DNA from: Actinoalloteichus fjordicus
Lineage (GTDB): Bacteria; Actinomycetota; Actinomycetes; Mycobacteriales; Pseudonocardiaceae
Reading direction: 5' to 3'
Length of the DNA: 64,000 nucleotides
NCBI RefSeq assembly: GCF_001941625.1
Contig: NZ_CP016076.1
Span: 3,720,001 to 3,784,000, forward strand
The notes below the pieces were generated by a model. That model ran no database searches, was not told the DNA's origin, and saw only the letters and a program-made list of their open reading frames with translations. Made by a program: the position numbers and the translations under genes. Below, in pieces: positions 1 through 20,991 of the stretch; the stretch's first letter is position 1; the number at the start of each line of letters is the position of its first letter.

Positions 1-641
1 TGCACGACGAGCAGGGTCAGTGAATGCGCGACCAGGTCGTGCATCTCACTGGCGATGCGCACCCGTTCCCGTTGGGCGGCCTGCTCGGCGCGCAGCTGTT
101 GCTCGCGGGACGCGTCCGCCGCCCGCTCTTCGGCAGCGGCGAGCAACGCGCGGCGGGTGCGGGCGGCGAAGCCCATCGCCCAGGCCAACGGCATCGGAGC
201 CAGCATGGCGAACACGTCGATGCCACCTCGGAAGTCTGCCGCGCTGGCCGTCTCCCAGTTGATCCAGAGGCCTGCTGCGAGCATCCCGCCGCCCGTCAGT
301 GCGGCCAGTCCGGTGCGAGCCAGGTGGACACCGTGGTTTCCCAGGTTGTAGAGGACCACCGCGAGTGGCAGGAAGACCAACGGAGACAACCTGACTCCCC
401 CGGCCGCACCGCCCACGACTGCCGCCACCAACGTGCCGAAGATCAGCAGGAAGGCGGTGACCGGCACTCGACGCCGAGCCGACAAGGCAACCAGGGCCAC
501 CAGCTCGAAGCCGATCAGCAGCAACCACGCGGTTGAAGACTCGTCCGTGCTCGGCTGTAACAGCGGCGGCGCCACCAGGGTCAACGCGATGACCACGGCA
601 TCCGCTTCCCACCAACGCCACCGGCCAGAATCTCCCGTCAC
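1..641 (-). CDS. Sensor histidine kinase, DesK/NarL type (3' end outside window)
   Basis: The frame is open to the window edge, giving 213 residues from a GTG start at 641. An in-frame stop 9 bp upstream of that codon limits how far the start can move. The N-terminal two thirds hold about five or six hydrophobic segments (for example AWLLLIGFELVALVAL and VTAFLLIFGTLVAAV), so the protein sits in the membrane. A charged, Arg/Glu/Ala-rich coiled-coil linker follows, then the HisKA_3-type H-box RIASEMHDLVAHSL, with His201 as the predicted phosphoacceptor. The ATPase domain lies beyond the window. The family signals to a NarL/FixJ-type response regulator, normally encoded next door, here out of view. 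It is separated from the PKS locus by a 1.15 kb stretch without genes, so a role in the pathway is not shown. The start codon is less certain than the family call, because the ribosome binding site is weak. Confidence 0.85.
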   Translation of the reverse strand, partial: MTGDSGRWRWWEADAVVIALTLVAPPLLQPSTDESSTAWLLLIGFELVALVALSARRRVPVTAFLLIFGTLVAAVVGGAAGGVRLSPLVFLPLAVVLYNLGNHGVHLARTGLAALTGGGMLAAGLWINWETASAADFRGGIDVFAMLAPMPLAWAMGFAARTRRALLAAAEERAADASREQQLRAEQAAQRERVRIASEMHDLVAHSLTLLVV

Positions 642-1626
642 AGCCCAACCCTATGGCCGAGTCTGCCGCCGATCGTCACTCTTAGGGACTACCGGGCTGA
701 TCCCTCACCCGTCCAGACAATGCAGCGAAGCCGCAGCTGTCGCCCCGCTCGGCAGGATTCCGGGTCTCGCACCCTGCGCTCGTAGCTCGTTCAGCTGGCT
801 CCTGGCGCGGTGGTCATCGCGGTCCACGAGTCGCTGCCGGAAAGCAGGCGCGGGGCTCCTGATCGGCCGTCACCCCGGGCGCCGGGTCGCGGCACCACAG
901 TCAGGGGGTGCCGCGTCGACACCTCGCAGGCCACCCGTCTCGTCCACCGGTGCTCGGACGCCCGGCGTGGGCAGGCCAGTGCCGCACCGCTCGCTGCGCC
1001 GCAGCCCTCACCTGCTCGTCGTCCGTCTCCGGGTCCAGACCGAGCCGGGTTGCGCGGATCGATCCCGTGGACGAAGTGTCCCCGACCGCTCGTCCGAGGG
1101 AACGACGGAGAACGGTTTCCGGTCACGATCAGATGCACCGCGCCCCGGCAACCCCCCGGGCACCCCGGACACCCCCTGCCGAAAGCAGACCGGCCCCATG
1201 CCGCAGCGCGGGGTGCCCCGTAAACGGCGTTCGGGCACGCACGAGTTGGCCGACGTACTGGGCGAGTGCGTGCGAAACGGACAGGATGGCCAGGTATGGG
1301 ATCCTGCGGATTCCGTGGTGCAGGAAGAACCATCTGAGCGTGCAACCTGTGAATGGAGCAACGAATTAGCCCATCTGCTGGAACATTACCACGCACAACC
1401 AGCGGGCCAGCGTCGTCTGTCGACCTTCGATTCATCGAACACCACGGTGATGAGCCCCAGCGATCCCCGTGGTCCAACCATGACCGGGCCAGGCAGGACG
1501 CTGGTCCACCTCACCGGAAACTGCGCAGCGGGTCGGTTCGCACCGACCGAACCGATGTGACGCAGGAACGAACCCACCGTTCACCGTCGAACGGCGTCAG
1601 GCGCTCCTGTAGCGGAGGGGGGTGAC

Positions 1627-1668
1627 CGTGAGCACAGCACGGGCACTGTCAGCCGGTGGCTGCTCACG
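1627..1668. repeat. 8-bp inverted repeat upstream of the LuxR gene
   Basis: The arms CGTGAGCA (1627-1634) and TGCTCACG (1661-1668) are exact reverse complements separated by 26 bp. They lie about 125-165 bp upstream of the LuxR start, a possible operator position. The spacer is long for a single dimer site, so this could be chance. Confidence 0.25.
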
Positions 1669-1744
1669 AGTCGCCGAGAGACGTCACGACGCACCAATCA
1701 CAATAATCACGGGGCAGGCTCCCGCGAACTTTGGATATCAAGTA

Positions 1745-1752
1745 TTGGCCAA
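1745..1752. promoter_or_regulatory. TTGGCCAA palindrome in LuxR leader
   Basis: A perfect 8-bp palindrome about 40 bp upstream of the LuxR start codon, inside the AT-richer leader. The position would suit an operator overlapping the promoter. No binding protein can be named from sequence. Confidence 0.2.
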
Positions 1753-1780
1753 CGTCAGAGAACTCCCCATTCTGAAAAAG

Positions 1781-1785
1781 CGGAG
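1781..1785 (+). promoter_or_regulatory. Ribosome binding site of the LuxR regulator
   Basis: CGGAG ends six bases before the ATG at 1792, in an A-rich context. It supports this start over the two internal ATG codons at residues 7 and 8. Confidence 0.65.
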
Positions 1786-1791
1786 ACCAAT

Positions 1792-2484
1792 ATGAAAAAC
1801 TCGACCAGCATGATGACCTCGTGCAGAACAGTCATCACCACCAAGAACGGAGATGCCTCCGACGATGACTGCGATATCTACACCTCGTTGTCCGAGCAGT
1901 CCGGTCTCTGCACGGCCCACCTGGACACGCACCTGCGGGTTCGCGATGCCAGTGAGGATTTCTGCGATCAGTTCGACCGGACCGCCGCACAGGTCTGCGG
2001 GTTGAATTTCGTCGAGCTCGTCCATCCCAGCGCGCGCAGGCTGCTACAGCAGCAATTCGGACGCCTGATCGAGGGCACCAACAAGAGTTTCGTCGATAAG
2101 CTGACCACCGTTCGTCAGCAGCGAACCGCACGCCTCGGTGACCTGTGGGCCATGGCGGTGACCGAGCGGGCCGGGGAATTGAAGCACATCCTGGTGCTGC
2201 TCAACCCCGCGACCGACGAGAGTCAGTCCGTCAAACCGAAGAAACGCCTCATGCTCTCGTCGATGGATGCGACGATCATCGAGAACGTCGCATCCGGACT
2301 GTCCAGTGTGACCATTGCGAACCGAATGTACCTGAGTAGGCAGAGCGTCGAGTACCACGTGAGCAATTTGATCCGCGAGTTCAAGGTGGCCAACCGCACC
2401 GCGCTCATCGCGAAAGCCTACAGCCTGGGTATTCTCTCTTCCGACGTGTGGCCGCCCCGGGTTCCCGAAGCGTATATCAAGTAG
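1792..2484 (+). CDS. PAS-LuxR family transcriptional regulator
   Basis: A 230-residue cytoplasmic DNA-binding protein. Residues about 36-137 look like a PAS-fold sensor domain, with hydrophobic strands around HLRVRDAS and HILVLLN. Residues about 155-215 form a LuxR/GerE helix-turn-helix (IIENVASGLSSVTIANRM, then SRQSVEYHVSNLIREF and a helix ending in AYSLGIL). The PAS plus LuxR arrangement matches small pathway activators of polyene macrolide clusters (PimM, AmphRIV and NysRIV type), though this protein is about 35 residues longer than PimM because of an extended N-terminus. It lacks the ATPase domain of LAL regulators. It is transcribed towards the glycosyltransferase and PKS genes, with a hairpin between. 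Its codons are less GC-biased than those of the PKS genes. The inferred role is activation of the adjacent PKS operon. The family call is firm; the target and sign of regulation are inferred. Confidence 0.88.
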   Translation: MKNSTSMMTSCRTVITTKNGDASDDDCDIYTSLSEQSGLCTAHLDTHLRVRDASEDFCDQFDRTAAQVCGLNFVELVHPSARRLLQQQFGRLIEGTNKSFVDKLTTVRQQRTARLGDLWAMAVTERAGELKHILVLLNPATDESQSVKPKKRLMLSSMDATIIENVASGLSSVTIANRMYLSRQSVEYHVSNLIREFKVANRTALIAKAYSLGILSSDVWPPRVPEAYIK

Positions 2485-2496
2485 AACGCCGCCCGG

Positions 2497-2522
2497 GCTG
2501 CCGTGCAACGGTGCACGGCAGC
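2497..2522. terminator. Bidirectional hairpin between convergent genes
   Basis: A perfect 11-bp stem (GCTGCCGTGCA and its exact reverse complement) with the loop ACGG. It starts 12 bp after the LuxR stop and sits 48 bp before the glycosyltransferase stop, where a shared terminator for convergent units would be placed. No T-tract follows on either strand, which is common for actinomycete terminators. Confidence 0.75.
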
Positions 2523-2570
2523 GACGACGGGGCAGGCACTCACCCGCCGGACCCGCCGCCGCCACCGGTT

Positions 2571-3821
2571 CTAGGCCGGACTCACGACCCGCGCCCGGGA
2601 TTCGAACACCGCGACCGCGCCGTCGACGCCGCCGGCCGCGCGGATGTTCTCCTGCAGCGCCTCGATGGCCTTGCGGTAGTGCGGCGCGTCCGCCTCCCGC
2701 ACCGCAGCCAGCAGCACCTCACCGTCGATCTGATCGTGACGGATCAGCGGGCCGACGCCCAGTTCGGCCGCCCGCTCGGCGATCATCTGTTGTTCCGGCG
2801 AGTGCGGCACCATCACCGGTGTGACCCCATAGTGCAATGCCTGCATCAGGCTGCCCATACCGGCTTGGTTGATGATCATTCTGGCGTGTGGCAGCACGGC
2901 GAGATGCGGAAGCCATTGGTGCACCTCGACGTTCTCCGGGACAATCCCCAGTTCCTCGGGCCGCACCCGGCTGCCTAGGGTGAGCACCACATGCCATGGT
3001 TGGCCTTCGAAGGCCTGCGCGCACATCCGGAAGAACTCGGGGCGCTCGTTCGTCGTGGTGCCGAGCGAGACCAGGACCACCGGGAGACCGCTGGCAGGGG
3101 GCGTCCAGCCAGTCTCCGGTTCCTTTCGCTCCAGGCACGGCCCGACGAAGGAATGGCGTTCGTCGAAGGTCTCGTAGCCGAGCTGGAACTCTTTGGGGAA
3201 GAAGGCGAGGTTGGCCTCCTCAGCGGGATCGTTCACCAACGCGGGGTCGCTAAAGCCGTGCGCTCCGAGGTAGGTCATCAGCGCGGTGAAGTACTCGGCC
3301 ATCGCGGGGTGCTGCGGATCGAACTGTTCGCCGACCTGTTCGAAGAGCTTGACGAGAAACAAGAACTCGTTACTGGAGGCGAAGGTGGGGAACAACTCGA
3401 TCGCAGGCCGATTCCACTTCCTGGAGAGAACCCGCCCAGAGAGGAACGTGACGAGGTCGTAGGCCACCACGTCCGGTGGGGCGTCGGCGAAGTGGGCCTC
3501 GATCGAGGCGGTGGTGGCCTGTGCCTCCTGGACCGCCCGGAGGGGTTGGCGGAACATGTGCTCGACGTCGAATAGATCGCCGGGCGGTGTGGTGGACAAT
3601 GGGGATTCGTAGATCAGCACCTCGGCACCGGTTGCCGCGACCGTCTCGGCCAGATTCTCGGTGATGGCGTAAACCACCTCATGACCTCGGCGCACCAACT
3701 CGGTCACCAGCGGCAGGGTGGGCATGACGTGACCATGCATCGGAAGCGGCATCATCAGGATACGCAGACCCGTCACCGGCTCCGCCTCGTTGGTGTCCGA
3801 ATGCAATGAACGTGGCGACAT
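2571..3821 (-). CDS. Macrolide-type glycosyltransferase (MGT/OleD-like, GT1 fold)
   Basis: A 416-residue soluble enzyme predicted to move a sugar from an NDP-sugar to a hydroxyl of the polyketide. The N-terminal acceptor domain opens with LPMHGHVMPTL, where His29 matches the catalytic base of OleD-like enzymes. Asp122 (VAYDLVTF) matches its partner Asp. The C-terminal donor domain has VLVSLGTTTNERPEFF (about 249-264) and the nucleotide-binding region VHQWLPHLAVL (about 300-310) through PHSPEQQ. The usual HAG of this motif reads NQAG, placing Gln319 at the position of a normally conserved His. The ATG start is preceded by AAGGAG five bases away. The gene follows the thioesterase-bearing PKS gene by 159 bp on the same strand. 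It could glycosylate the aglycone as tailoring, or inactivate the product intracellularly as OleI/OleD-type resistance enzymes do; the sequence does not decide. No sugar-biosynthesis gene is in the window. Confidence 0.9.
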   Translation of the reverse strand: MSPRSLHSDTNEAEPVTGLRILMMPLPMHGHVMPTLPLVTELVRRGHEVVYAITENLAETVAATGAEVLIYESPLSTTPPGDLFDVEHMFRQPLRAVQEAQATTASIEAHFADAPPDVVAYDLVTFLSGRVLSRKWNRPAIELFPTFASSNEFLFLVKLFEQVGEQFDPQHPAMAEYFTALMTYLGAHGFSDPALVNDPAEEANLAFFPKEFQLGYETFDERHSFVGPCLERKEPETGWTPPASGLPVVLVSLGTTTNERPEFFRMCAQAFEGQPWHVVLTLGSRVRPEELGIVPENVEVHQWLPHLAVLPHARMIINQAGMGSLMQALHYGVTPVMVPHSPEQQMIAERAAELGVGPLIRHDQIDGEVLLAAVREADAPHYRKAIEALQENIRAAGGVDGAVAVFESRARVVSPA

Positions 3822-3825
3822 TGCT

Positions 3826-3831
3826 CTCCTT
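3826..3831 (-). promoter_or_regulatory. Strong ribosome binding site of the glycosyltransferase
   Basis: AAGGAG on the minus strand, followed by AGCA-type spacing to the ATG at 3821-3819. It fixes the start ahead of an internal GTG at residue 16, where family homology begins. Confidence 0.75.
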
Positions 3832-3919
3832 ACAGTTGGTCGCGGGTAGGACTTCCGGTAGCTCCGGCCGCCACGCCGCTCGCGCGGCCCCGCAGATTTA
3901 TTCGATACCAGCGCGGCTC

Positions 3920-3935
3920 CTGGGAAAATGTCGAG
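3920..3935. promoter_or_regulatory. Candidate PAS-LuxR operator before the glycosyltransferase
   Basis: The 16 bases CTGGGAAAATGTCGAG match 13 of 16 positions of the PimM consensus CTVGGGAWWTCCCBAG (recalled from the pimaricin literature). The site lies about 100 bp upstream of the glycosyltransferase start, in the 159-bp gap after the last PKS gene. One match of this quality can occur by chance, and the right half is imperfect. Confidence 0.25.
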
Positions 3936-3980
3936 ATTCGCGCTGGCTCGCGTCCGGAATCCGGCTGGCTCGCCTGTTGT

Positions 3981-16271
<12,291 letters not shown>

Positions 16272-16277
16272 GCGGGG

Positions 16278-19200
16278 TCACTGGTCCTTCGTTGATGAAG
16301 CCGGGCCGAACTCGTCGTCGATGAACGCGAGTACTTCGTCGGCGCTCGCCGCGTCCAGCTGGTCGCTGATCGAATCGCCCAGGGCGGAGTCGAGCCGGGC
16401 GGAGTCGAGGCGGGTCAGCAGCGCCCGCAGTCGCGGGATGATCCCGGTGGTCTCGATATCCGCAGCGGTGAACTCCGAGGTGCCGTTCTCCAACCGGTCG
16501 AGTTCGGCCAGCACCGCCAGCTGCCCGACGGGGCCCTGTTCGTCCAGCAGTTCGGCGCGCAGCCAACCAGCCAGTTCGGTTGAACTCGGGTGGTCGAACA
16601 CCAGCGTCGTGGGCAGGTCCAGACCGGTGCAGGCCATCAGGCGGTCGCGTAGTTCCACCGCGAGGAGGGAGTCGAAACCGAGATCACGGAAAGCTCGATC
16701 GGGTGGCACCGTGTCCGGGCCGTCATGACCGAGCACCGCCGAGACCTCGGTACGGACCAGCGTCAGCAGGATCCCGTCCCGCTCCCCGGGTGCCGTGTCG
16801 GCGAGCTGGGAGCGCAGGCGCGCACCGCTGTCGCCGGACCGGCGGATCTCCGTGTTCAGCGCGGCCTGGACCTCGGCCAGCTCGCCGAGCAGCGGGCTCG
16901 GGCGCAGCGCGGTGAAGGGACCTGCGAACCCGGGCCAGTCCACCTCGGCGATCGTGGTGGTGGCGCGGTCCTCGGCCAGGCCGAGTTGCAGGGCGGCGAT
17001 CGCGTCCGCTGGCGCGAGCACGATCAGACCGAGTCTGCGCAGTGCCGTGGCGGCCGCCTCGTCGGCGACCATGCCGCCCCCTCCCCACGGTCCCCAGGCA
17101 ACGGAGGTACCGGCCAGCCCGGCCGCGCGACGCCGCAGCGCCAGGGCGTCCAGGTAGGCGTTGGCAGCGGAGTAGGCGGCCTGTCCGCCGCTGCCCCAGA
17201 TTCCGGCGATGGAGGAGAACAACAGGAAGGCGTCCAGGGGGCGGTCGCCGAGCACCTCGTGAAGGTTGTCCGCGCCGGTCACCTTCGCTCGGAAGAGGTC
17301 AGCGAACTCCTCGATCGAGGTTTCGGTTACGGCGCCGAAACCCGCGACGCCGGCGGTGTGCACCACGGTTCGCAGCTCCTCGCCCGCCTCGTCGAGGCCG
17401 CGCACCAGGTCGGCGACGGCGGCGTGATCGGCCACGTCGCAGGCGAGTACGGTCACCCTGGCACCGAGATCCCGCAGTTCCCGTTCCAAGGCGACCGCGC
17501 CGGGAGCAGCAGGCCCGCGTCTGCTGGCGAGCACCAGGTGCTCGGTGCCGAGACCGGCCAGCCAGCGGGCGACGTGGCCGCCGAGAGCCCCGGTGCCACC
17601 GGTGATCAGCGCGGTGCCACGGCTGCGCCAGGACGGCTCGGTCCCGCTCGCGACGACCCGATTCAGCCGCCTGCCGTATGCGGCGGCCGGACGCAGCGCG
17701 ACCTGATCCTCATTCGAGCCGCCGAACAACACCCCGGGCAGCCGTTGCAGGGCACTCTGGTTCAGCTCCTGCGGCAGGTCCACCACACCACCCCAGCGGC
17801 GCGGGAACTCCAGGGCCGCCACCCGGCCGAGCCCCCACACCGCAGCCTGACCCGGGTCTCGGACCGGGTCCTCGGGGCCGGTGCCGACCGCACCGAGGGT
17901 GATCATCCAGACGGGCGCCTCGATCGCGGCATCGGTCAGCGCCTGGAGAAGCAGCACGGCGGGTGCGACTCCCGAGGGCAGCTCCGCCGTGGTGGCGCCC
18001 GCTTCGGGCCAGGACAGCAGCGAGAGCACCCCGTCGGGCCCGCTGTCCTCGGCCGAGGCGCGCAGGACGCGGGCGAGTTCCGCCCTGGTGAGGCCTCGGG
18101 TGGCGACCTGCTGCACCCGGACCCGGCCGATGGCGCCTGCCAGGGTCTTGTGCACCGCTTCGGCATAGGCGTCGGCAGCTGATTCCTCGGGCACCAGCAG
18201 CAGCCAGTAGCCTGCCCCCGCATCCGGGGTCGTTGCGGCGTCCTGGGCAGGCTCGGGGATCTCCCGCCAGCCGATCTCGTACCGCCGGGAGTCCACTGTG
18301 GATGCGGCGGGATCGGCCAGCCAGAAGCGCTGGTGGTCGAAGGCGTAGGTGGGCAGGTCCACCGGGCGGGCGTCCGGGAACACCGCCGACCAGTCCGGTG
18401 AGGAGCCTGCCGCGTACAAGCTGGCCACGGCGGTCATCAGGGCCGCAGTCTCGGCGCGTCCGGTGCGCAGCGCGGGGATCAGCGCCTCCCCGTCGGAGCC
18501 GGTCTCCCTGGCCAGCGCGGTGAGCACTCCGCGCGGCCCCACCTCCAAGAACCTGGTGACGCCCCGGTCCCGCAGTGCGGTCAGGCCGTCGTGGAACCGC
18601 ACCGGTTCGCGGACGTGCCGCACCCAGTGCTCCGGCGAGGCCGGTTCGGCCCCGGCCAGATTCGACACCAACGGGATCCTCGGCGGGGCATAGCTCAGCG
18701 ACTCGGCAACCGCCCGGAAGTCGGCCAGGACCGGATCCATCCTCGGCGAGTGGAAGGCGTGGCTCACCACCAGCCTGCGGGTTCGCCTGCCGACGGCCTC
18801 GAAGCGGGCGCCGAGTTCGAGTACCGCGTCCTCGTCGCCGGACAGCACCACCGAGGTCGGACCGTTGACGGCGGCCAGGTCGACGGTTGCGGACAGCAGC
18901 GGGCGGACCTCGTCCTCGGCTGCCTGCACCGACAGCATCGCGCCGCCGCCGGGAAGGGCCTGCATCAGAGCGCCTCGGGCGGCCACCAGCCTGCAGGCGT
19001 CGTCCAGCGTGAGCACGCCCGCCACATGCGCCGAGGCCAGCTCGCCGATGGAGTGGCCCATCACCAGATCGGGCAGCAGTCCCCAGGATTCGAGCAGCCG
19101 GAACAGCGCGACTTCGACGGCGAACAACCCTGCCTGGGTATAGGCGGTGTGGTCGAGCAGCGCGGCGTTCTCGGTGCCCTCCTCGGCGAACACCACCTCC

Positions 19201-20990
19201 CGCAGCGGTCGGTCTAGCCTGCCTGCGAATCCGGCGCAGGCCGCGTCGAAGGCGTCGGCGAATGCGGCGTGCGCGGCGTGCAGCTCACGACCCATGCCGG
19301 GGCGCTGCGCCCCTTGGCCGGAGAACAGGAACGCGGATCTGCCCGCGACCCGGCTGCCGGTGATCACCCGAGGATCGGGTGCGCCGTCGGCCAGCGCGGT
19401 CAGGCCGCGCATCAGCTCGGACCGGTCATCACCGATGACGACCGCGCGGTGCTGGTGCGCGGCCCGGGTGGCGGCCAGCGACCAGCCGATGTCCGAGGAT
19501 CGAAGTTCCGGCCCGGCCTCGGCGGCCGCGAGCAGGCGGGCGGCCTGGGCGGGCAGCGCTTCGCGCGTTCTGGCGGACACCGGCCAGGCGAGCACCTCGG
19601 GGGCGCTCGCGCCGCTGCCTGCTGATTCCGAGCCGGGGTCGGGATCGGTGGGCGCCTCCTCCAGCACGATGTGGGCGTTGGTGCCGCTGATGCCGAACGA
19701 GGAGACCCCCGCTCGGCGCGGTCGGCCCGGGTCCGGCCAGGTCTGCTCCTCGGTGAGCAGCCGGACCGCGCCACTGTCCCAGTCGACCTGGGCGGACGGC
19801 CGGTCCACGTGCAGGGTCCTCGGCAGGGTGCGGTGCCGAAGCGCCTCGACCATCTTGATCACGCCTGCGACCCCGGCGGCCAGCTGGGTATGGCCCAGGT
19901 TCGACTTCACCGAACCGAGCCACAGCGGGCGGTCCGCCGGTCGGTCCCGGCCGTAGACGGCCAACAGCGCCTGCGCCTCGATCGGGTCGCCCAGGGCGGT
20001 CCCGGTGCCATGGGCCTCGACGGCGTCCACCTCGGCTGGTGTCAGGTCGGCGGCGGCGAGGGCGGCGCGGATGACCCGCTGCTGGGAGGGACCGTTCGGT
20101 GCGGTGAGGCCGTTGGAGGCGCCGTCGGAGTTGACCGCCGAGCCTCGAACCACGGCCAGCACGGTCCGGCCCTCGCGGCGGGCCTCGGAGAGGCGCTGTA
20201 CCAGCAGCATGCCGACGCCTTCGGACCAGCCGGTGCCGTCGGCCGCCTCGGCGAACGGTTTGCACCGCCCGTCCGGGGCGAGTCCGCCCTGGCGGCCGAA
20301 CTCGCGGAAGGCCATCGGGGAGGCCATGATCGTCACCCCGCCGACCAGCGCGAGCGAGCACTCGCCCGCCCGCAGTGCCTGGGCGGCCAGGTGCAGTGCC
20401 ACCAGCGACGAGGAGCAGGCGGTGTCCAGCGAGACGGCGGGGCCCTCCAAGCCGAGCAGGTAGGCGATCCGGCCGGAGATCACGCTGCCCGCGCTACCGG
20501 TGAGCAGGTGCCCGGCGACCTCCTCGGGCACCTCGGCGAGCCCGGCGCCGTAGCCGCTGGTGGCTGCGCCGAGGAACACCCCGGTGCGAGTGCCTGCCAG
20601 CGCGGTCGGGTCGATGCGGGCGCGTTCCAGCAGTTCCCAGGAGGTCTCCAGGACCAGCCGCTGTTGCGGGTCCATGGCCAGCGCCTCGCGTGGGGAGATC
20701 CCGAAGAACGCCGGGTCGAAATCACCGGCGGCGTGGACGAACCCCCCGGTTCCCCGTATCCCCCAGCCCCGGTCGACGGGGAAGTCGCCCATGGCGTCGC
20801 CGCCGTCGCGGACGAGTTGCCACAGCTCCTCCGGAGAACCGATGCCGCCGGGATAGCGGCAGCTGGTGGCGAGGATCGCGATCGGCTCGCCCGCCGCATC
20901 GGACAGCTCGCGGACTCGCCGCTGCAGCCGCCCGTTCTCCTTGAGCGAGGCACGCAGCGCCTCGACGAGTTCCTCGGTCGACGTGGTCAT
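16278..20990 (-). CDS. PKS-D: type I polyketide synthase, single module KS-AT-KR-ACP
   Basis: A 1570-residue monomodular synthase. The N-terminal docking helix 1-32 ([19 protein letters not shown]) is of the class 1b type, unlike the other PKS genes here. KS about 33-446 has TACSSS; AT 552-856 has GHSIGE and HAFHS, so malonyl; KR 1123-1310 has no LDD motif but has [15 protein letters not shown], whose Trp marks an A-type ketoreductase; ACP 1401-1476 has [11 protein letters not shown]. There is no DH, no ER and no FW-type dimerisation element after the AT. The C-terminal dock 1504-1570 ends [12 protein letters not shown], with a short duplicated segment ([10 protein letters not shown]) before it. 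Predicted product: a hydroxyl at C7. The ATG follows the PKS-C stop by one base, with GGAGGG inside the end of PKS-C, so translation is probably coupled. Confidence 0.95.
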   Translation of the reverse strand: MTTSTEELVEALRASLKENGRLQRRVRELSDAAGEPIAILATSCRYPGGIGSPEELWQLVRDGGDAMGDFPVDRGWGIRGTGGFVHAAGDFDPAFFGISPREALAMDPQQRLVLETSWELLERARIDPTALAGTRTGVFLGAATSGYGAGLAEVPEEVAGHLLTGSAGSVISGRIAYLLGLEGPAVSLDTACSSSLVALHLAAQALRAGECSLALVGGVTIMASPMAFREFGRQGGLAPDGRCKPFAEAADGTGWSEGVGMLLVQRLSEARREGRTVLAVVRGSAVNSDGASNGLTAPNGPSQQRVIRAALAAADLTPAEVDAVEAHGTGTALGDPIEAQALLAVYGRDRPADRPLWLGSVKSNLGHTQLAAGVAGVIKMVEALRHRTLPRTLHVDRPSAQVDWDSGAVRLLTEEQTWPDPGRPRRAGVSSFGISGTNAHIVLEEAPTDPDPGSESAGSGASAPEVLAWPVSARTREALPAQAARLLAAAEAGPELRSSDIGWSLAATRAAHQHRAVVIGDDRSELMRGLTALADGAPDPRVITGSRVAGRSAFLFSGQGAQRPGMGRELHAAHAAFADAFDAACAGFAGRLDRPLREVVFAEEGTENAALLDHTAYTQAGLFAVEVALFRLLESWGLLPDLVMGHSIGELASAHVAGVLTLDDACRLVAARGALMQALPGGGAMLSVQAAEDEVRPLLSATVDLAAVNGPTSVVLSGDEDAVLELGARFEAVGRRTRRLVVSHAFHSPRMDPVLADFRAVAESLSYAPPRIPLVSNLAGAEPASPEHWVRHVREPVRFHDGLTALRDRGVTRFLEVGPRGVLTALARETGSDGEALIPALRTGRAETAALMTAVASLYAAGSSPDWSAVFPDARPVDLPTYAFDHQRFWLADPAASTVDSRRYEIGWREIPEPAQDAATTPDAGAGYWLLLVPEESAADAYAEAVHKTLAGAIGRVRVQQVATRGLTRAELARVLRASAEDSGPDGVLSLLSWPEAGATTAELPSGVAPAVLLLQALTDAAIEAPVWMITLGAVGTGPEDPVRDPGQAAVWGLGRVAALEFPRRWGGVVDLPQELNQSALQRLPGVLFGGSNEDQVALRPAAAYGRRLNRVVASGTEPSWRSRGTALITGGTGALGGHVARWLAGLGTEHLVLASRRGPAAPGAVALERELRDLGARVTVLACDVADHAAVADLVRGLDEAGEELRTVVHTAGVAGFGAVTETSIEEFADLFRAKVTGADNLHEVLGDRPLDAFLLFSSIAGIWGSGGQAAYSAANAYLDALALRRRAAGLAGTSVAWGPWGGGGMVADEAAATALRRLGLIVLAPADAIAALQLGLAEDRATTTIAEVDWPGFAGPFTALRPSPLLGELAEVQAALNTEIRRSGDSGARLRSQLADTAPGERDGILLTLVRTEVSAVLGHDGPDTVPPDRAFRDLGFDSLLAVELRDRLMACTGLDLPTTLVFDHPSSTELAGWLRAELLDEQGPVGQLAVLAELDRLENGTSEFTAADIETTGIIPRLRALLTRLDSARLDSALGDSISDQLDAASADEVLAFIDDEFGPASSTKDQ

Positions 20991-20991
20991 C

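Larger units (their letters stand above)
642..1791. other. Intergenic stretch at cluster edge, no convincing gene
   Basis: This 1.15 kb lies between the divergently transcribed histidine kinase and LuxR genes. Long open frames exist on both strands, but they have Arg/Pro/Ser/Gly-rich translations without domain character and are typical chance frames in GC-rich DNA. The base composition falls towards the right end, where AT-rich patches precede the LuxR gene. Promoters for both flanking genes should lie here, but I cannot name -10/-35 elements with confidence. Small dyads are listed separately. Confidence 0.6.

Noticed and set aside
682-705. AGGGA...TCCCT dyad just upstream of the histidine kinase
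   Set aside because: The arms are only 5 bp with a 12-bp spacer, and the match to the PimM consensus is about 10 of 16; too weak to call an operator.
791-1477. Minus-strand 228-codon frame in the intergenic stretch
   Set aside because: Arg/Pro/Ser/Gly-rich translation without hydrophobic core or motif; most likely chance.
1198-1560. Plus-strand frame with a semi-plausible protein (ELADVLGECVRNGQ, ELAHLLEHYHAQ segments)
   Set aside because: It has no clear ribosome binding site, a mixed codon pattern including TTA, a degenerate second half and no family resemblance. It may be a gene remnant, but this cannot be supported.
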